Assembly: GCA_958510875.1 (NCBI GenBank)
Contig: OY294067.1
Span: 101,786,010 to 101,850,009 of the forward strand
Direction of reading: 5' to 3'
From: Endomychus coccineus
Taxonomy: Eukaryota; Arthropoda; Insecta; Coleoptera; Endomychidae
DNA length: 64,000 nt
Part shown: in pieces, positions 1 through 10,994 of the stretch
Position numbering within the stretch: the first letter of the stretch is position 1
How the letters are laid out: every line of letters begins with the position of its first letter
Notes under the pieces: generated by a model
What the model saw: only the letters and a program-made list of their open reading frames with translations
What the model was told of the DNA's origin: nothing
Databases searched by the model: none
Made by a program: the position numbers and the translations under genes

Positions 1-3000
1 ATTACAACCAAATTCGACGGAATCACACGCCGTGATTGGGAATCGCACAAACACAATGATGAGTTGCCAAATATGAATGATATGAATGAATTTTTGAAAA
101 ATAAATGTGACATTCTAGAAAAGCTAGAAATAAATAAATCAGAAAAAAATAAAAATTTCATTACGATCCGAAAACATTCAAATAGTTTTTATACTTCTAA
201 TAATAGTCAGAATAATAAATTTGAATGTTATTATTGTAAACAATCTCACATGATATATGCATGTGAAGCATTTTTGAAATTGAATATTGATGACAGAATT
301 GCAGAAGTGAAAAAATTGAAATTGTGTTTGAATTGCTTACACAGGGCACATTTGTCGTGGGAATGTAAATCGCAAAAATGCAAAAAATGTGGCAAACCAC
401 ACAATACGCTTTTGCATTTAGAGAAAGATTATTTCAATAAATCTAACACTGACGACGTTGAACAGAATATGCACAGAACAACGAATACGACTAATAGTGT
501 GAAAACGATTTCGGCTAACAACAGCAATACTCGAGCAATAGTTTCGCCGTCTTCGACTGATACATCACAATCAACACAGATGTCAGTTGTTCGACATTCT
601 ATAGAGAAATTAGAAATGCACAAAATTACAAGACAAGTTTTGTTATCAACTGCGATAATTTTAGTAAAAGACAAAAATAATATGAAGCAAAAATGTCGTG
701 TACTGCTTGACAGTGGCTCGCAGAGTCATTTCATAACGGAAAAAATGAGCAATATTTTAGGAATTCAGTCAATCAAGGTTAATTATGTAATAAAGGGAGT
801 AAGTCAATCTTTACAATATATAAAATCTCAAATCAAGGTGAACATTTCGTCTTGTAATTCTCAATTTAACACAAATATAAATTGTTTGGTTATTCCGGTA
901 ATAACAGATAAATTACCTCTAGTTTCGTTTGGTAAAGAACATTTGGGAATACCAGATAATATACAATTAGCCGATCCTCATTTTAATGAATCAAGAGAGA
1001 TTGATATGTTGCTTGGTTCAAATGTTTTTTGGTCTCTATTGGGCAAAAGACAAATAATTAGAAACAATAATTTACCGTTATTACAAGAGACTAAATTAGG
1101 ATGGGTTATTGTTGGAAATTTGAATTTACCAACAAGGACAACTGAATTATCAAGCTATTTTAATATTGATATGGAAAATTCTATTGATGAAAAAATTACT
1201 AAATTCTGGAATACAGAAGAAATCAATATCAATAAATCACGATTATTGTCAAATACGGAAAAATTTTGTGAAAATCAGTTTTCTTTAACAACAAGAAGAG
1301 CAAAAGATGGACGCTTCATTGTACGCATGCCAATGAACCAAGACTTACTTAGTAAGCTGGGTGATTCTAAACAAATTGCAATAAATCGGTTTCATGCTCT
1401 TGAAAGGAAATTGAAAAAATCTAAGGAATTGAAACAACAATATAATGAATTTATTGAAGAATATAAAAATTTGGGTCATATGACAAAAATTATGAAAGAT
1501 GATGAAAATAATAAGACAATAGAGTATTATTTTCCACATCATGCGGTGTTAAAGGATTCTAGTATTACTACTAAATTACGCGTGGTGTTTGATGGCAGTG
1601 CGAAATCCGATAGTGGAATATCATTGAATGATGCACAATTTGTTGGTCCAACTCTTCAAAGAGATTTATTTCCAATTATATTAACTTTTCGCAAACATAA
1701 ATATGTAATAACAGCTGACGTGTCTAAAATGTACAGACAAATTCCTATTGATAAAGATCAGCGTAGTCTACAAAGGATATTTTGGAGATCTAATTCTGAG
1801 AGTGAATTAGAATGCTATGAATTGAACACGGTGACTTACGGTACTGCTTCTGCACCGTACTTAGCAGTCAGATGTTTGTTCCAATTGGCATATGAAAATG
1901 AAGATTCATTCCCTAATGAATGTGAAATTATAAAAAATTGTTTTTATATGGACGACCTTCTGGCAGGTGCAAATTCAATGTCAGAAATCATAGAAATTCA
2001 AAGAAATATTTCAGATATACTTAGTCAGGGCAAATTTGATTTAAGAAAATGGTTAAGTAATGACCAAAATATAATGAAAAATCTTAAAATAAATTCAGAT
2101 TTAGAATGTAGTATTTTACAGCTTGGCGAAAATCAAAATAATAAAACACTTGGTATATATTGGAATGCTCATTTAGATATCATACAATATTCAATTAAGC
2201 AAAATGATGTCTCAAAAAATATAACAAAACGAATTATTTTGTCTTGTATTTGTCAAATATTTGATCCGCTAGGATTATTGGGTCCCATAATAATTGTAGC
2301 AAAAATGATAATACAAGAATTATGGAAATCTAATCTATCATGGGACGAACCGATTGATCAAAATTTAAATATTAAATGGAAAGAATTTCAGAGAGAATTA
2401 CCTATTTTAAATAAGATGCAAATACCTCGTCACATTTTAATTAGCGAACAAAATATAAGAATAGAGTTGCACGGTTTTGCCGATGCATCGGAATGTGCAT
2501 TTGGATCCTGTGTTTATATACGTTGCATAAGTTCATCAGAGCAAATTATGTCGCATTTACTTTGCGCAAAATCACGTGTTGCGCCCTTAAAAAGGTTGAC
2601 ACTTCCGCATTTGGAATTGAATGCAGCGGTATTACTTGCACATTTAGTAAAAAAAATCATTGATGTGATGGGAATTCATTTTCATCAAAAATATTATTGG
2701 TCGGATTCGACAATAGTATTGAATTGGCTAGAGAAGGCTCCAAATAGTTGGAAAACTTTTGTAGCCAACAGAGTTGCTGAAATTCAAGCTATGACACAAA
2801 TTGAAGATTGGTATCATGTGAAATCAGTAGACAACCCTGCGGATTTGATATCTAGAGGATGCAGTCCTACTATGTTGATAGACTCAAAGTTATGGTGGTA
2901 TGGACCAACCTGGCTTCAAAAAGATAAGAATATATGTTTTAAACAAGTTGAAATCGAACTAGGAGAAGAAATTCCCGACAAGCGATCAAGTTGCAATATT

Positions 3001-4506
3001 GTTATGGCCACAAATAATATTGACATATTCTCTAAATATTCTTCTCTGAAAAAATTACAGAGAATAGTGGCGTATATATTAAGATTTAGAAATAATACAA
3101 GATTATGTCGAGACAATAGAATTATTGGACCATTGACACAATCAGAATTGAAATGTGCATTGGATACATTATTAAGAATTTGTCAACAAGAATGTTTTAA
3201 TTTTGATTACAATAACTTAATTATAGGCAAGCCTTTAAACAAAAGAAGTAAGATATTATCTTTAAATCCATTCATTGATAATAACAAGTTAATAAGAGTT
3301 GGTGGCAGAATTACAAATTCTAGGGGACAATATGATAAAGTCCATCCAGTTTTATTGCCTCATAAACATAAATTGACTGAACTAATATTGAAAGAGAGAC
3401 ATACAAATTTATTGCATTGTGGCGCTCAAGCACTATTATATAATATTAGAGAAAATTATTGGCCTATTTCAGGACGCAAATTAACCAAAGACATTGTGAA
3501 AAAATGTATCACTTGTTTCAAAGGTAATCCTAGAGGAATAGATTACCTCATGGGAAATTTACCTGAATTTAGAGTCAATCCGTCATTACCATTTTTAAAC
3601 GTTGGAATAGATTATGGAGGTCCATTTTCACTGAAAGAACGTAAAGGTCGTGGAGCGAAATTCATGAAGGGATATCTGTGTTTATTCATTTGTATGTCCA
3701 CTAAGGCAGTGCACTTAGAGGCTGTTTCAAATTTGACCACTGAATCATTTATTGCAACATTAAAACGTTTTATCGCCCGACGCGGTAAACCAAACAATAT
3801 ATTTTCTGATAATGGTTCAAATTTTGTTGGAGCCAATAATGAAATTAAACAACTTTATAAGTTTGTTGAATCAATGTCTGAGGTAATAAGTAATTTTTTA
3901 ATCAACGATAATATTAAATGGCATTTTATACCCGCGAGATCTGCCACGTTCGGAGGTCTATGGGAGGCAGGCATAAAAAGTAGTAAATATCATTTGAAAA
4001 GAATTATGGGTAATGCATCATTAACATTTGAGGAATTTTCGACGGCACTAGCTCAGATTGAGGCCGTTCTAAATTCAAGACCCCTATCCCCCCTATCCTC
4101 TGATCCTGAAGACGTCACAGCTTTGACACCTGGACATTTTTTAATTGGAAGATCGTTGGTTGCTATCCCAGAACATGATTTAAGCGAAATATCAGAAAAT
4201 CGACTCAACCGTTATCAAAAATTGCAAAGGATGTATCAACATTTTTGGGCCCGTTGGCAAAAAGAATACATTTCTGAATTACAGTCCAGGACCAAGTGGA
4301 AGCAGAATTTTTCACAATTTCTCAAAGTGGGAACCTTAGTATTATTAAAGGAAGACAACATTCCGGTGCTGAATTGGCAGCTAGGCAGAATAATAGAGCT
4401 GCATCCAGGTGCTGACGACATTACAAGAGTCATAAGTGTCAAAGTGAAAAATCGTGTAGTGAAAAGAGCAGTGTCGCGAGTCTGTGCACTACCGATTGAT
4501 GATTGA
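1..4506 (+). CDS. BEL/Pao retrotransposon Gag-Pol polyprotein, 5'-partial
   Basis: This is the polyprotein of a BEL/Pao-type LTR retrotransposon. The frame is open from base 1, so the true start lies upstream and no internal start should be used. In order I see Gag cysteine/histidine knuckles (about 220-425), a retropepsin-like protease with DSGS (about 709-720), reverse transcriptase with YMDD at 1945-1956, and an RNase H region beginning near HGFADAS (2470). The integrase follows: an HHCC zinc-binding segment (about 3400-3525), then catalytic D at 3610, D at 3808 and E at 3964. A C-terminal DUF5641-like domain precedes the TGA stop at 4504. There is no stop or frameshift over 1500 codons, which is unusual for this window and suggests a young copy. 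The peptidase-A17/DUF1758 style of organisation is typical of the family; activity is inferred only. Confidence 0.95.
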   Translation: MTTKFDGITRRDWESHKHNDELPNMNDMNEFLKNKCDILEKLEINKSEKNKNFITIRKHSNSFYTSNNSQNNKFECYYCKQSHMIYACEAFLKLNIDDRIAEVKKLKLCLNCLHRAHLSWECKSQKCKKCGKPHNTLLHLEKDYFNKSNTDDVEQNMHRTTNTTNSVKTISANNSNTRAIVSPSSTDTSQSTQMSVVRHSIEKLEMHKITRQVLLSTAIILVKDKNNMKQKCRVLLDSGSQSHFITEKMSNILGIQSIKVNYVIKGVSQSLQYIKSQIKVNISSCNSQFNTNINCLVIPVITDKLPLVSFGKEHLGIPDNIQLADPHFNESREIDMLLGSNVFWSLLGKRQIIRNNNLPLLQETKLGWVIVGNLNLPTRTTELSSYFNIDMENSIDEKITKFWNTEEININKSRLLSNTEKFCENQFSLTTRRAKDGRFIVRMPMNQDLLSKLGDSKQIAINRFHALERKLKKSKELKQQYNEFIEEYKNLGHMTKIMKDDENNKTIEYYFPHHAVLKDSSITTKLRVVFDGSAKSDSGISLNDAQFVGPTLQRDLFPIILTFRKHKYVITADVSKMYRQIPIDKDQRSLQRIFWRSNSESELECYELNTVTYGTASAPYLAVRCLFQLAYENEDSFPNECEIIKNCFYMDDLLAGANSMSEIIEIQRNISDILSQGKFDLRKWLSNDQNIMKNLKINSDLECSILQLGENQNNKTLGIYWNAHLDIIQYSIKQNDVSKNITKRIILSCICQIFDPLGLLGPIIIVAKMIIQELWKSNLSWDEPIDQNLNIKWKEFQRELPILNKMQIPRHILISEQNIRIELHGFADASECAFGSCVYIRCISSSEQIMSHLLCAKSRVAPLKRLTLPHLELNAAVLLAHLVKKIIDVMGIHFHQKYYWSDSTIVLNWLEKAPNSWKTFVANRVAEIQAMTQIEDWYHVKSVDNPADLISRGCSPTMLIDSKLWWYGPTWLQKDKNICFKQVEIELGEEIPDKRSSCNIVMATNNIDIFSKYSSLKKLQRIVAYILRFRNNTRLCRDNRIIGPLTQSELKCALDTLLRICQQECFNFDYNNLIIGKPLNKRSKILSLNPFIDNNKLIRVGGRITNSRGQYDKVHPVLLPHKHKLTELILKERHTNLLHCGAQALLYNIRENYWPISGRKLTKDIVKKCITCFKGNPRGIDYLMGNLPEFRVNPSLPFLNVGIDYGGPFSLKERKGRGAKFMKGYLCLFICMSTKAVHLEAVSNLTTESFIATLKRFIARRGKPNNIFSDNGSNFVGANNEIKQLYKFVESMSEVISNFLINDNIKWHFIPARSATFGGLWEAGIKSSKYHLKRIMGNASLTFEEFSTALAQIEAVLNSRPLSPLSSDPEDVTALTPGHFLIGRSLVAIPEHDLSEISENRLNRYQKLQRMYQHFWARWQKEYISELQSRTKWKQNFSQFLKVGTLVLLKEDNIPVLNWQLGRIIELHPGADDITRVISVKVKNRVVKRAVSRVCALPIDD

Positions 4507-5042
4507 CCAGATTGTTAAACTATCATCAAATTCAATGTTTGAGCAATTCTCAATGTTACCATATTTTGTTTTATATTGTATTTACTTTTTTTTTGAAAGG
4601 CAATACTTTCAAGGCGACCGGTATGTAAAATCATAAATGATACGGCACTGTATTGCGTCTTCGAATGTTTTATTATTATTGTAATTGATTTGACTTTTAG
4701 AGAGACGAATTGTCAATTAGAATCAATTCACACGATTTTGTATACAATTATAAAATCAGATAATAAATATATTAATTTCATACAGTCCACTTAATTATAT
4801 CAAAACAATTTGAACAATCGGCTTAGAAATTATATGTTCAACTCAGCAGCAAAGCAGATTCACTGCCTACTAGTCAGTCAATCTACTACTTTGCTGCTTA
4901 GCTAAACAGATAATATTCTGTTTGAATCAGGAAAAGGAATTGCTTTTTCTATTTTTTATAATAATTTGTAGTTCACGGCTTAATAATAAAAATTAATTTG
5001 ATTGCTTTTTCTTATTTCAACATTTTATTCAAGAATTCTACA
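4507..5042 (+). repeat. BEL/Pao 3' untranslated tail and probable 3' LTR
   Basis: After the polyprotein stop a G-rich stretch ending near 4620 resembles a polypurine tract. The sequence from about 4623 begins TGTAAAATC, a plausible LTR start. An end near 5042 (…TTCTACA) would give TG…CA termini, and AATAAA-type signals lie inside (about 4760 and 4985). The matching 5' LTR is outside the window, so both LTR edges are estimates. Confidence 0.45.
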
Positions 5043-7140
5043 TCTGCTTGGAAATTCCGACAAATCGGAAAAATCGTTATCTTCCATCATCACTATTCCA
5101 TTTAATTACAAAAACAATGACAATGCATGAATTTATGAAATGATAGAACAATTCAGAATCAATTGGGCACAATTAAGTTCTGACATATTTTTCCGATTTC
5201 AATCTTTTTTTATAAATTGAATTGGTCAATAAAGCATGCTTCAAAATGTAATTCATTATATTTCTTACTATATGGAAGATTCAACCTTATGGCATTAAGT
5301 TGCGGCTGGGAAGTAAAACGTTACAATACTTGACCGGAAAATGTTGCCTGAGGACACTTTCCGGTTTGTTTCAAGGAATCTCACAAATTTTCATAATTAT
5401 AACACATTTCGTCTTTACGGATTTGCTTGGAATCTATTTTCACATTGCTTTGGTACTTTCATTGCGCCGATACAAATTAAATTCGTTATGTCAGTAAAAC
5501 AGTATTCTTTGAAGGTGTTGCATGATGAAGTAAATAGGAAATTTTGCCTCCAACGAATATAATTTTTAATAAAGCGGATATGAAACAAAAGTGACAATGG
5601 ATAAATCATTTGTCAGAATTTCCGGAGTGTGCCTCTTGCTACTTAACTTCTCTCAGACGTTCCCTGGATTGATCATTACAGCGACAATTGCACTGACTAT
5701 TCAGTAAGTGGCAAACGTCGGTTCACATGTGTATTAATCTTAATAGGTTTTCGATTAAAGAAAGTCTAATGTAATTACATATCTAGGTGCTTCTTCAACT
5801 GCAATTCGAGGATTTTGAGGCTTTGGTTTTTTCAAATGGGTGTCTAACGTTGACCACCCATTAGAATATTTCAGAGACTACTTGGAGTTGGATTTTGAGA
5901 ATATGGGATATCGGGTTTGTGGGCATGTCATCCTCTAATAAAATAATGGCGTCCACGTATCACTCTCGGTTACACCGGAATTCCCCATCAGCTTCCTTAT
6001 TATTATATATTATGACAATTTCGTAAAATTTAAGGTGGACTTTTATCAAATTTACCTATTCCTAGAATTAACCATAGATTTTTTCCGAATAAATTAAGAG
6101 TAACAGTAACTAGTATTAAACCATGTGTAATTTGAAGTAACCGAAAATATTCATAGAACGGATAGCTAGACTCTAAGTTTCACATCCATACTTTCAAGGT
6201 GGCTTATTTGCATATGGGGTGGTGTAAATTTATTGCCGAGTTAAGTTACCTCCAACCCATCATAAGTTGAATCTTTAAAATGGAACATATTCGTGCAAAA
6301 TAGTATTCTCCTTCCAAAGGTATCATTGTTCCATACCTATCTCTTCTAGTTTTTAAGTTATCCACTCTTTTTTGTGTAAAATCTAAAATCATTTAATTTC
6401 TTGCGAGGTTGACCGTACTTCAAAACAGTTAGACAATGGTCAGATGTCTGCAGCTAGGGTATTGTGTAAGCCTAAAATTTCAGATGAAGGTAACATAATC
6501 AATGTTTTGGTATAATAATATAAAAAGAAATGTTTCAATCTTGTTTCTACACTTCAAGCAGGAAATGCTGACAAAGTGTCCAATCTTGTGAAATGATTTT
6601 AACTAGAACACAAGAAGATTCTGATTTTTCGCGTGAAATCAGTTGAGCAGATGAATCTAAATTTAGCGAAGAAGGTATTTTTAACACGCGTAGTTGTCAA
6701 TTTTATGTTTCAAAATATCCGCATGTCATTTTCGAGAGAAACTTTAAAATAAATTTTGTGTTAACGTTTTCTATGCTCACGCTAACATTTGTTATTGATA
6801 CTAAACAGAAAAATCGAATAACCCCTATATGTTATTGTTACTTTGCTTTGAGATATTTTAATTTCACATGAAAATTTAAATTTCTGATGGTTTTGTTTTT
6901 TAATATCGGAAATATCCTATACTAAACCCTTATTACAGTAGGTAGATTTATGAATTTAATTGAAGAAACATTTTATTTTTCAAATATGCACTGTAATTCC
7001 TGAATCTGTAATGTTGAGTAAATGGTAATATAATCTGAATTTCAACTTGCTTTTACAATAACCATGATTATACTAGTTTTTGGGTATATATCTGTATTTT
7101 CGAATGATCTCGGATATCAAAACAATCAGTAAGGATCATT
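5043..7140. other. Non-coding stretch, no supported gene
   Basis: I see AT-rich sequence without a convincing gene. One weak possibility is an ATG at 5597 in a good start context. It opens a 35-codon hydrophobic, signal-peptide-like frame that ends at a GTAAGT donor at 5704. Without a second exon this stays unproven. Confidence 0.3.
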
Positions 7141-7520
7141 TTGCAGGAAGAAGTCGCAATGCGGAGAATGATAATGCAGTCAAAGAAAGCAATGCAATTC
7201 ATTGCAAAACTTGAAAATCGAGCAAAATGCTAACAAAAGAAACCAGACATTAAAAAATGAAATAAGAAAAGTGTTGAAAGGACAACAATGAACTATTATT
7301 AGAGCTGCCAAAAATTGTTAAATGATGATCAAGTTACAAGCCTTAACAACAGTAATAATCACCTTGTGAATGATCAAATAATACTATAAAAAAGCCTTGC
7401 TCTTAAAACTTGCTTATGAAACAGTTGGCCACGAAGAGCAGTACATTCAAAAATTACCTCTGCCATCGATAACGGAAAATTGAAAGTCTTTCATTCAAAG
7501 TAGAATGATATTTCCCAATT
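7141..7520 (+). pseudogene. Decayed P-type (THAP9-like) transposase fragment
   Basis: The plus strand gives a basic, glutamate-rich segment, then a segment reading LLNDDQVTSLNN, then LKLAYETVGHEEQYI and LPLPSITE. This order (coiled coil, then a short helical motif, then 'PLPS') resembles the N-terminal middle part of P-element-type transposases. Stops and small frame changes interrupt it throughout. No THAP domain, catalytic core or terminal repeats were found beside it, so it is a relic. It differs from the larger P-type element at 47-52 kb. Confidence 0.35.
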
Positions 7521-9475
7521 ATTTCAGCAGAAAATACGGCATTTCTTTACTATCACTTTGCTAAATATTTTATTTACAATAGAAGTAAACTCAAATTCAC
7601 ATTTAAAAACGGCATTTCTCACTTCGATGCTTTTTCATCAGTTTATCCGTATTTAACTTTTGGAAATTCCTGATGACAAATAGAATTAATTTCCTTCTCT
7701 TTTTATTCAGTTTTATATGAAACACTTGGAGGGAAAACCAAACACAATAAAGAGATTTATGTCTAACTCCATATTTTCATAATTTCGTGAACACTATTTC
7801 GTGTGCTTCTTTATTAATATATTTTTGGGCTCTTCCAGCCTGGGAGATAAAAATACATTTGCTTCATATAGTTTAATTTGGTAATGCATAGCATGATACG
7901 ATAATACTTCAATGTCAAAACATCAAACAGTGATTCTTATACATAATATGTGCACCTTGACATTATTAATGGATGCCTTGTTCGAGGTGAATACTTCTCA
8001 CTTTATATCCCAAATTTTCAAAATTCAAATCGGAGTTGTCTTTGAAATGCATTTCCGACAAATAACATCAAAGGTGCAACAAAAGAATATCAACACTCAA
8101 TAGATAATTACATCAAAATAATCTTAGCAAAACAAAAATGTGTCGAATTAGATTCATGCCTTAGCGTCCATTCAATTTCAACCAATTTTCAGGAAGTTAA
8201 CTTGTCTTGGCACATGAATGAAAGTTTTGTTGGCACCATGTCTCAATGTATTCTTGCATAGAGATACAAAAAAAAAGCTCACTATTAAATCGTTGATTAA
8301 ATCTCGTAAATTACGTTGAGATCTTGGTTTATGCCATATTATCAAACATTAAAAAGTAGAATCGAAATTATTATATTTTTCTATTGCATTTTCTTACACT
8401 GTTCTCATAGATCATCTTAGTTAGTGAGATCATCTGATCACACTAAACGTCACGTCATGTAATTGGTTGCTAGCCACCGGCGACCATAGTTTTCGAACTA
8501 TGATCGCTGATGTTAACGTCATCACCACCAGTTTGAGTAATAAATATGGAAAATATTAATAACATTCATTCATCTGAAATGGTACATATTATTTTTGGAA
8601 GTATAACATTTTGGACAAAATAATAACATCTATTCGATAAAAATACATATGTCAAGCAGCTCATTACTTGGTTCTTCACACTAAATTCTGAATTGATCCG
8701 GTAATCGAAAAATACTCCATTATACGATCGATAATGATGATGCAATAAGCGCGGGTGTTTTTAGGGAAATTCAGGGAACTTTCCATCTCCTATTTGACGT
8801 CAACTGTTGATGACTTTATAGCAACGTTGCTTTCCGAACAATCACTGAAATGAATCAATTTTTTTTGAAGCTATATAATCCAGCATTGGCACACTTATCG
8901 TTTTATTCTAGAATGATTTCTGGAATGCATAGTACATCTGGTAGGCTCCCATAAATTGTTGATAGTTGAAATTCAATTTCACTGCTTCAAATGATTTTGA
9001 ATTCATGTCGTACTTTAAACGCTATCGTCTTCACATTTATTTTCGCCTTTTTCGTGCCACTAGTGCTATTAATGTAGCAATGGTTATCGATTCAAGATCT
9101 TATTAAGCGTAGCTTATTTTTATAGTCGATGAATAGTCCCAATTGTTATATGAAGTATTCCTAATAGGTTTACAGTGTTTTCAAAAAATAGGTCGGAACC
9201 CAATTCACTCATTCTTGGAACAATGTACTATAAGTTTTGAATATTGAAATCGACTTGGTTAAACGAAGAATTGATTCTGTGCAGAATAACCGAGAAATTC
9301 TTATTCTCCTCATTATCACAAAGTAACGGTTTCATTTATCGAATAATTATTTTTCATGTAATATAAACGACAAATCTTCACTCAGTACTCCACTCAAAAT
9401 TTGAGAGAAGATAAAATAAAATGATCAATATCAAGTTTCACTTCCAAATTGTATACAATTAGTCATTCTCTAGAG
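7521..9475. other. Non-coding stretch, no supported gene
   Basis: The sequence is AT-rich with no convincing coding frame. A short hairpin with a TTCG loop lies at about 8483-8510. Confidence 0.35.
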
Positions 9476-9479
9476 TTCA

Positions 9480-10560
9480 GTTTAGACCGAGAAGTATTAC
9501 ATAATCACCCTTAATCATTAAAAATACTGTATAAGTACTCAGGATATTTCAGTTACGAAGTAGCCATCAATACAACAATTAATATCCCCGATTCAATCTG
9601 TATTGAATCCTTTATCCTTACGTCTCTAAGTATGTAGCAAAATTATTTTACTTTCAATAAAACTACTACAAACAAACAAACAAGCGACTGTAATAGGCAA
9701 TCCACTCTCCCCTTTTATTGGACAAAATTCTCCTGAGAGAACTTGAATCCTCCTTAAAATCAAAATTATATCAATTTAACAAAAGTTAGGCACAGATATG
9801 TGGATGATATTTTCGCCATCATAAGTAAAGATTTTGATCTACATTGTTTTTTGAAGACGCTCAGTAGCCCACTGTAGAGATAGGAAGAAATAATCAACTT
9901 CCTTTTCTTGATACTAACATTATCAAACATCATCTGGTATCTGACATATACCTACACAAAATATTTCAGGAGATTCAAGTAAGTACACCAATTAAATATA
10001 AAAGAAATCCATTCAATAGGCTTGTTCATGAATTATTGAACATCCCTTTGAGAAACTTCAGCAAATAGCGATGTACAATGATTACGATAAATCTTTGATA
10101 AAAGTAAAACGGCAAATTGAGCGCAATCAATTAACCAAACCAGAGACATTGCTTTCAAATAACTCAATGAAATATAAAAGTTTCACTTATCATCCTTCTT
10201 TAATCAATAACATTGTTATAATTCTCCTCCATTCAATCTTCCACAGTAAACTCCTCATAAATTTTGGGTGGAGAAGGATGGGTAACTTTACATTAATAAA
10301 AATATGTAGGTAATTTAGAAGGGATTAAAATTTAACAAATTCAGCTTTTTCGCCAACTGAGGGTAATCATTTGCATTAATAATCCCAAATAAATTTTGTT
10401 TTCCACTTTAGTTCACTTTGATGATGACTACTTGGAAGCTGAAAGCTCCTCAGTACTTTGACAGTTTTTTAGTAGATAAGAGTGATTATTCCTTACTTAT
10501 CAATACAGATGTAGGTATCTCTGGATTTGGTGTAAATTCATCTTGAAAATATGTAGAATA
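9480..10560 (+). mobile_element. Penelope-like element relic 1
   Basis: The plus strand carries degraded Penelope reverse transcriptase: IGNPLSPF near 9695, then YVDDIFAIISKDFD near 9800, then FLDTNIIKH near 9907, and a C-terminal piece at 10075-10200 (RQIERNQLTKPE). The same C-terminal piece occurs in relic 2 near 53900. The 3' end at about 10415-10500 (TGATGATGACTACTTGGAAG and following) matches the end of relic 2 at about 54470. An inverted copy of this terminal sequence lies at the other edge (about 9505-9570), a typical Penelope arrangement. Stops are frequent and the GIY-YIG endonuclease is missing. Confidence 0.7.
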
Positions 10561-10879
10561 TTGAAATAAAACAAAATTTAAATTCACACGAACTACAAAG
10601 TGTAATTCCTAACAATTGTTTCGTGATACACATTTTCTAAGCGAGTTATTATAATTCCGCTATAAGCGCCATTAAGCGTTTTGTTCAAATAACGAAGGCC
10701 CAAAATGAGGATGAAAAGGGAACGTTTTTTCCTGTGGGGTCAAGGTTATTAACAACAAAAGAAGATCAATTTCTTCGCCTATGATTACGATGTTGTAATC
10801 ATCAACAAGAATCGGCTCGGTGAAGTCGTACTTTTTTTCTAAATTTGTAAGCACACGTTCAGTAGAACTGCAAATTACA

Positions 10880-10994
10880 ATGGATGACGAATTATCAATA
10901 ACTTTAGTACAGCAATATGATGAAATTTATAATTTAAAAATTAAAAGACGGCAGAATATTTGGGGAGAAATTGGTGAAATAATAAAGCAACCGT
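10880..10994 (+). pseudogene. Possible MADF-like N-terminal fragment
   Basis: A frame starting at the ATG near 10880 reads MDDELSITLVQQYDEIY and IWGEIGEIIKQP, which resembles the start of MADF DNA-binding domains. It stops abruptly at the (ATT)n tail of the LINE-A copy. Harbinger elements often carry a second MADF-type protein, and Harbinger remains lie at 13.3-14.6 kb. A link is possible but unproven. Confidence 0.25.

Noticed and set aside
197..4442. Minus-strand frames inside the BEL polyprotein
   Set aside because: They are short, have no domain likeness and lie opposite a strongly supported coding frame.
5300..5609. Overlapping frames of 64-73 codons on both strands
   Set aside because: Three frames overlap in the same 300 bases, none resembles a known protein, and no splice or promoter context supports one.
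10672..10854. Minus-strand 60-codon frame
   Set aside because: Leucine runs and no recognisable motif; a tie to the Harbinger relics could not be supported.
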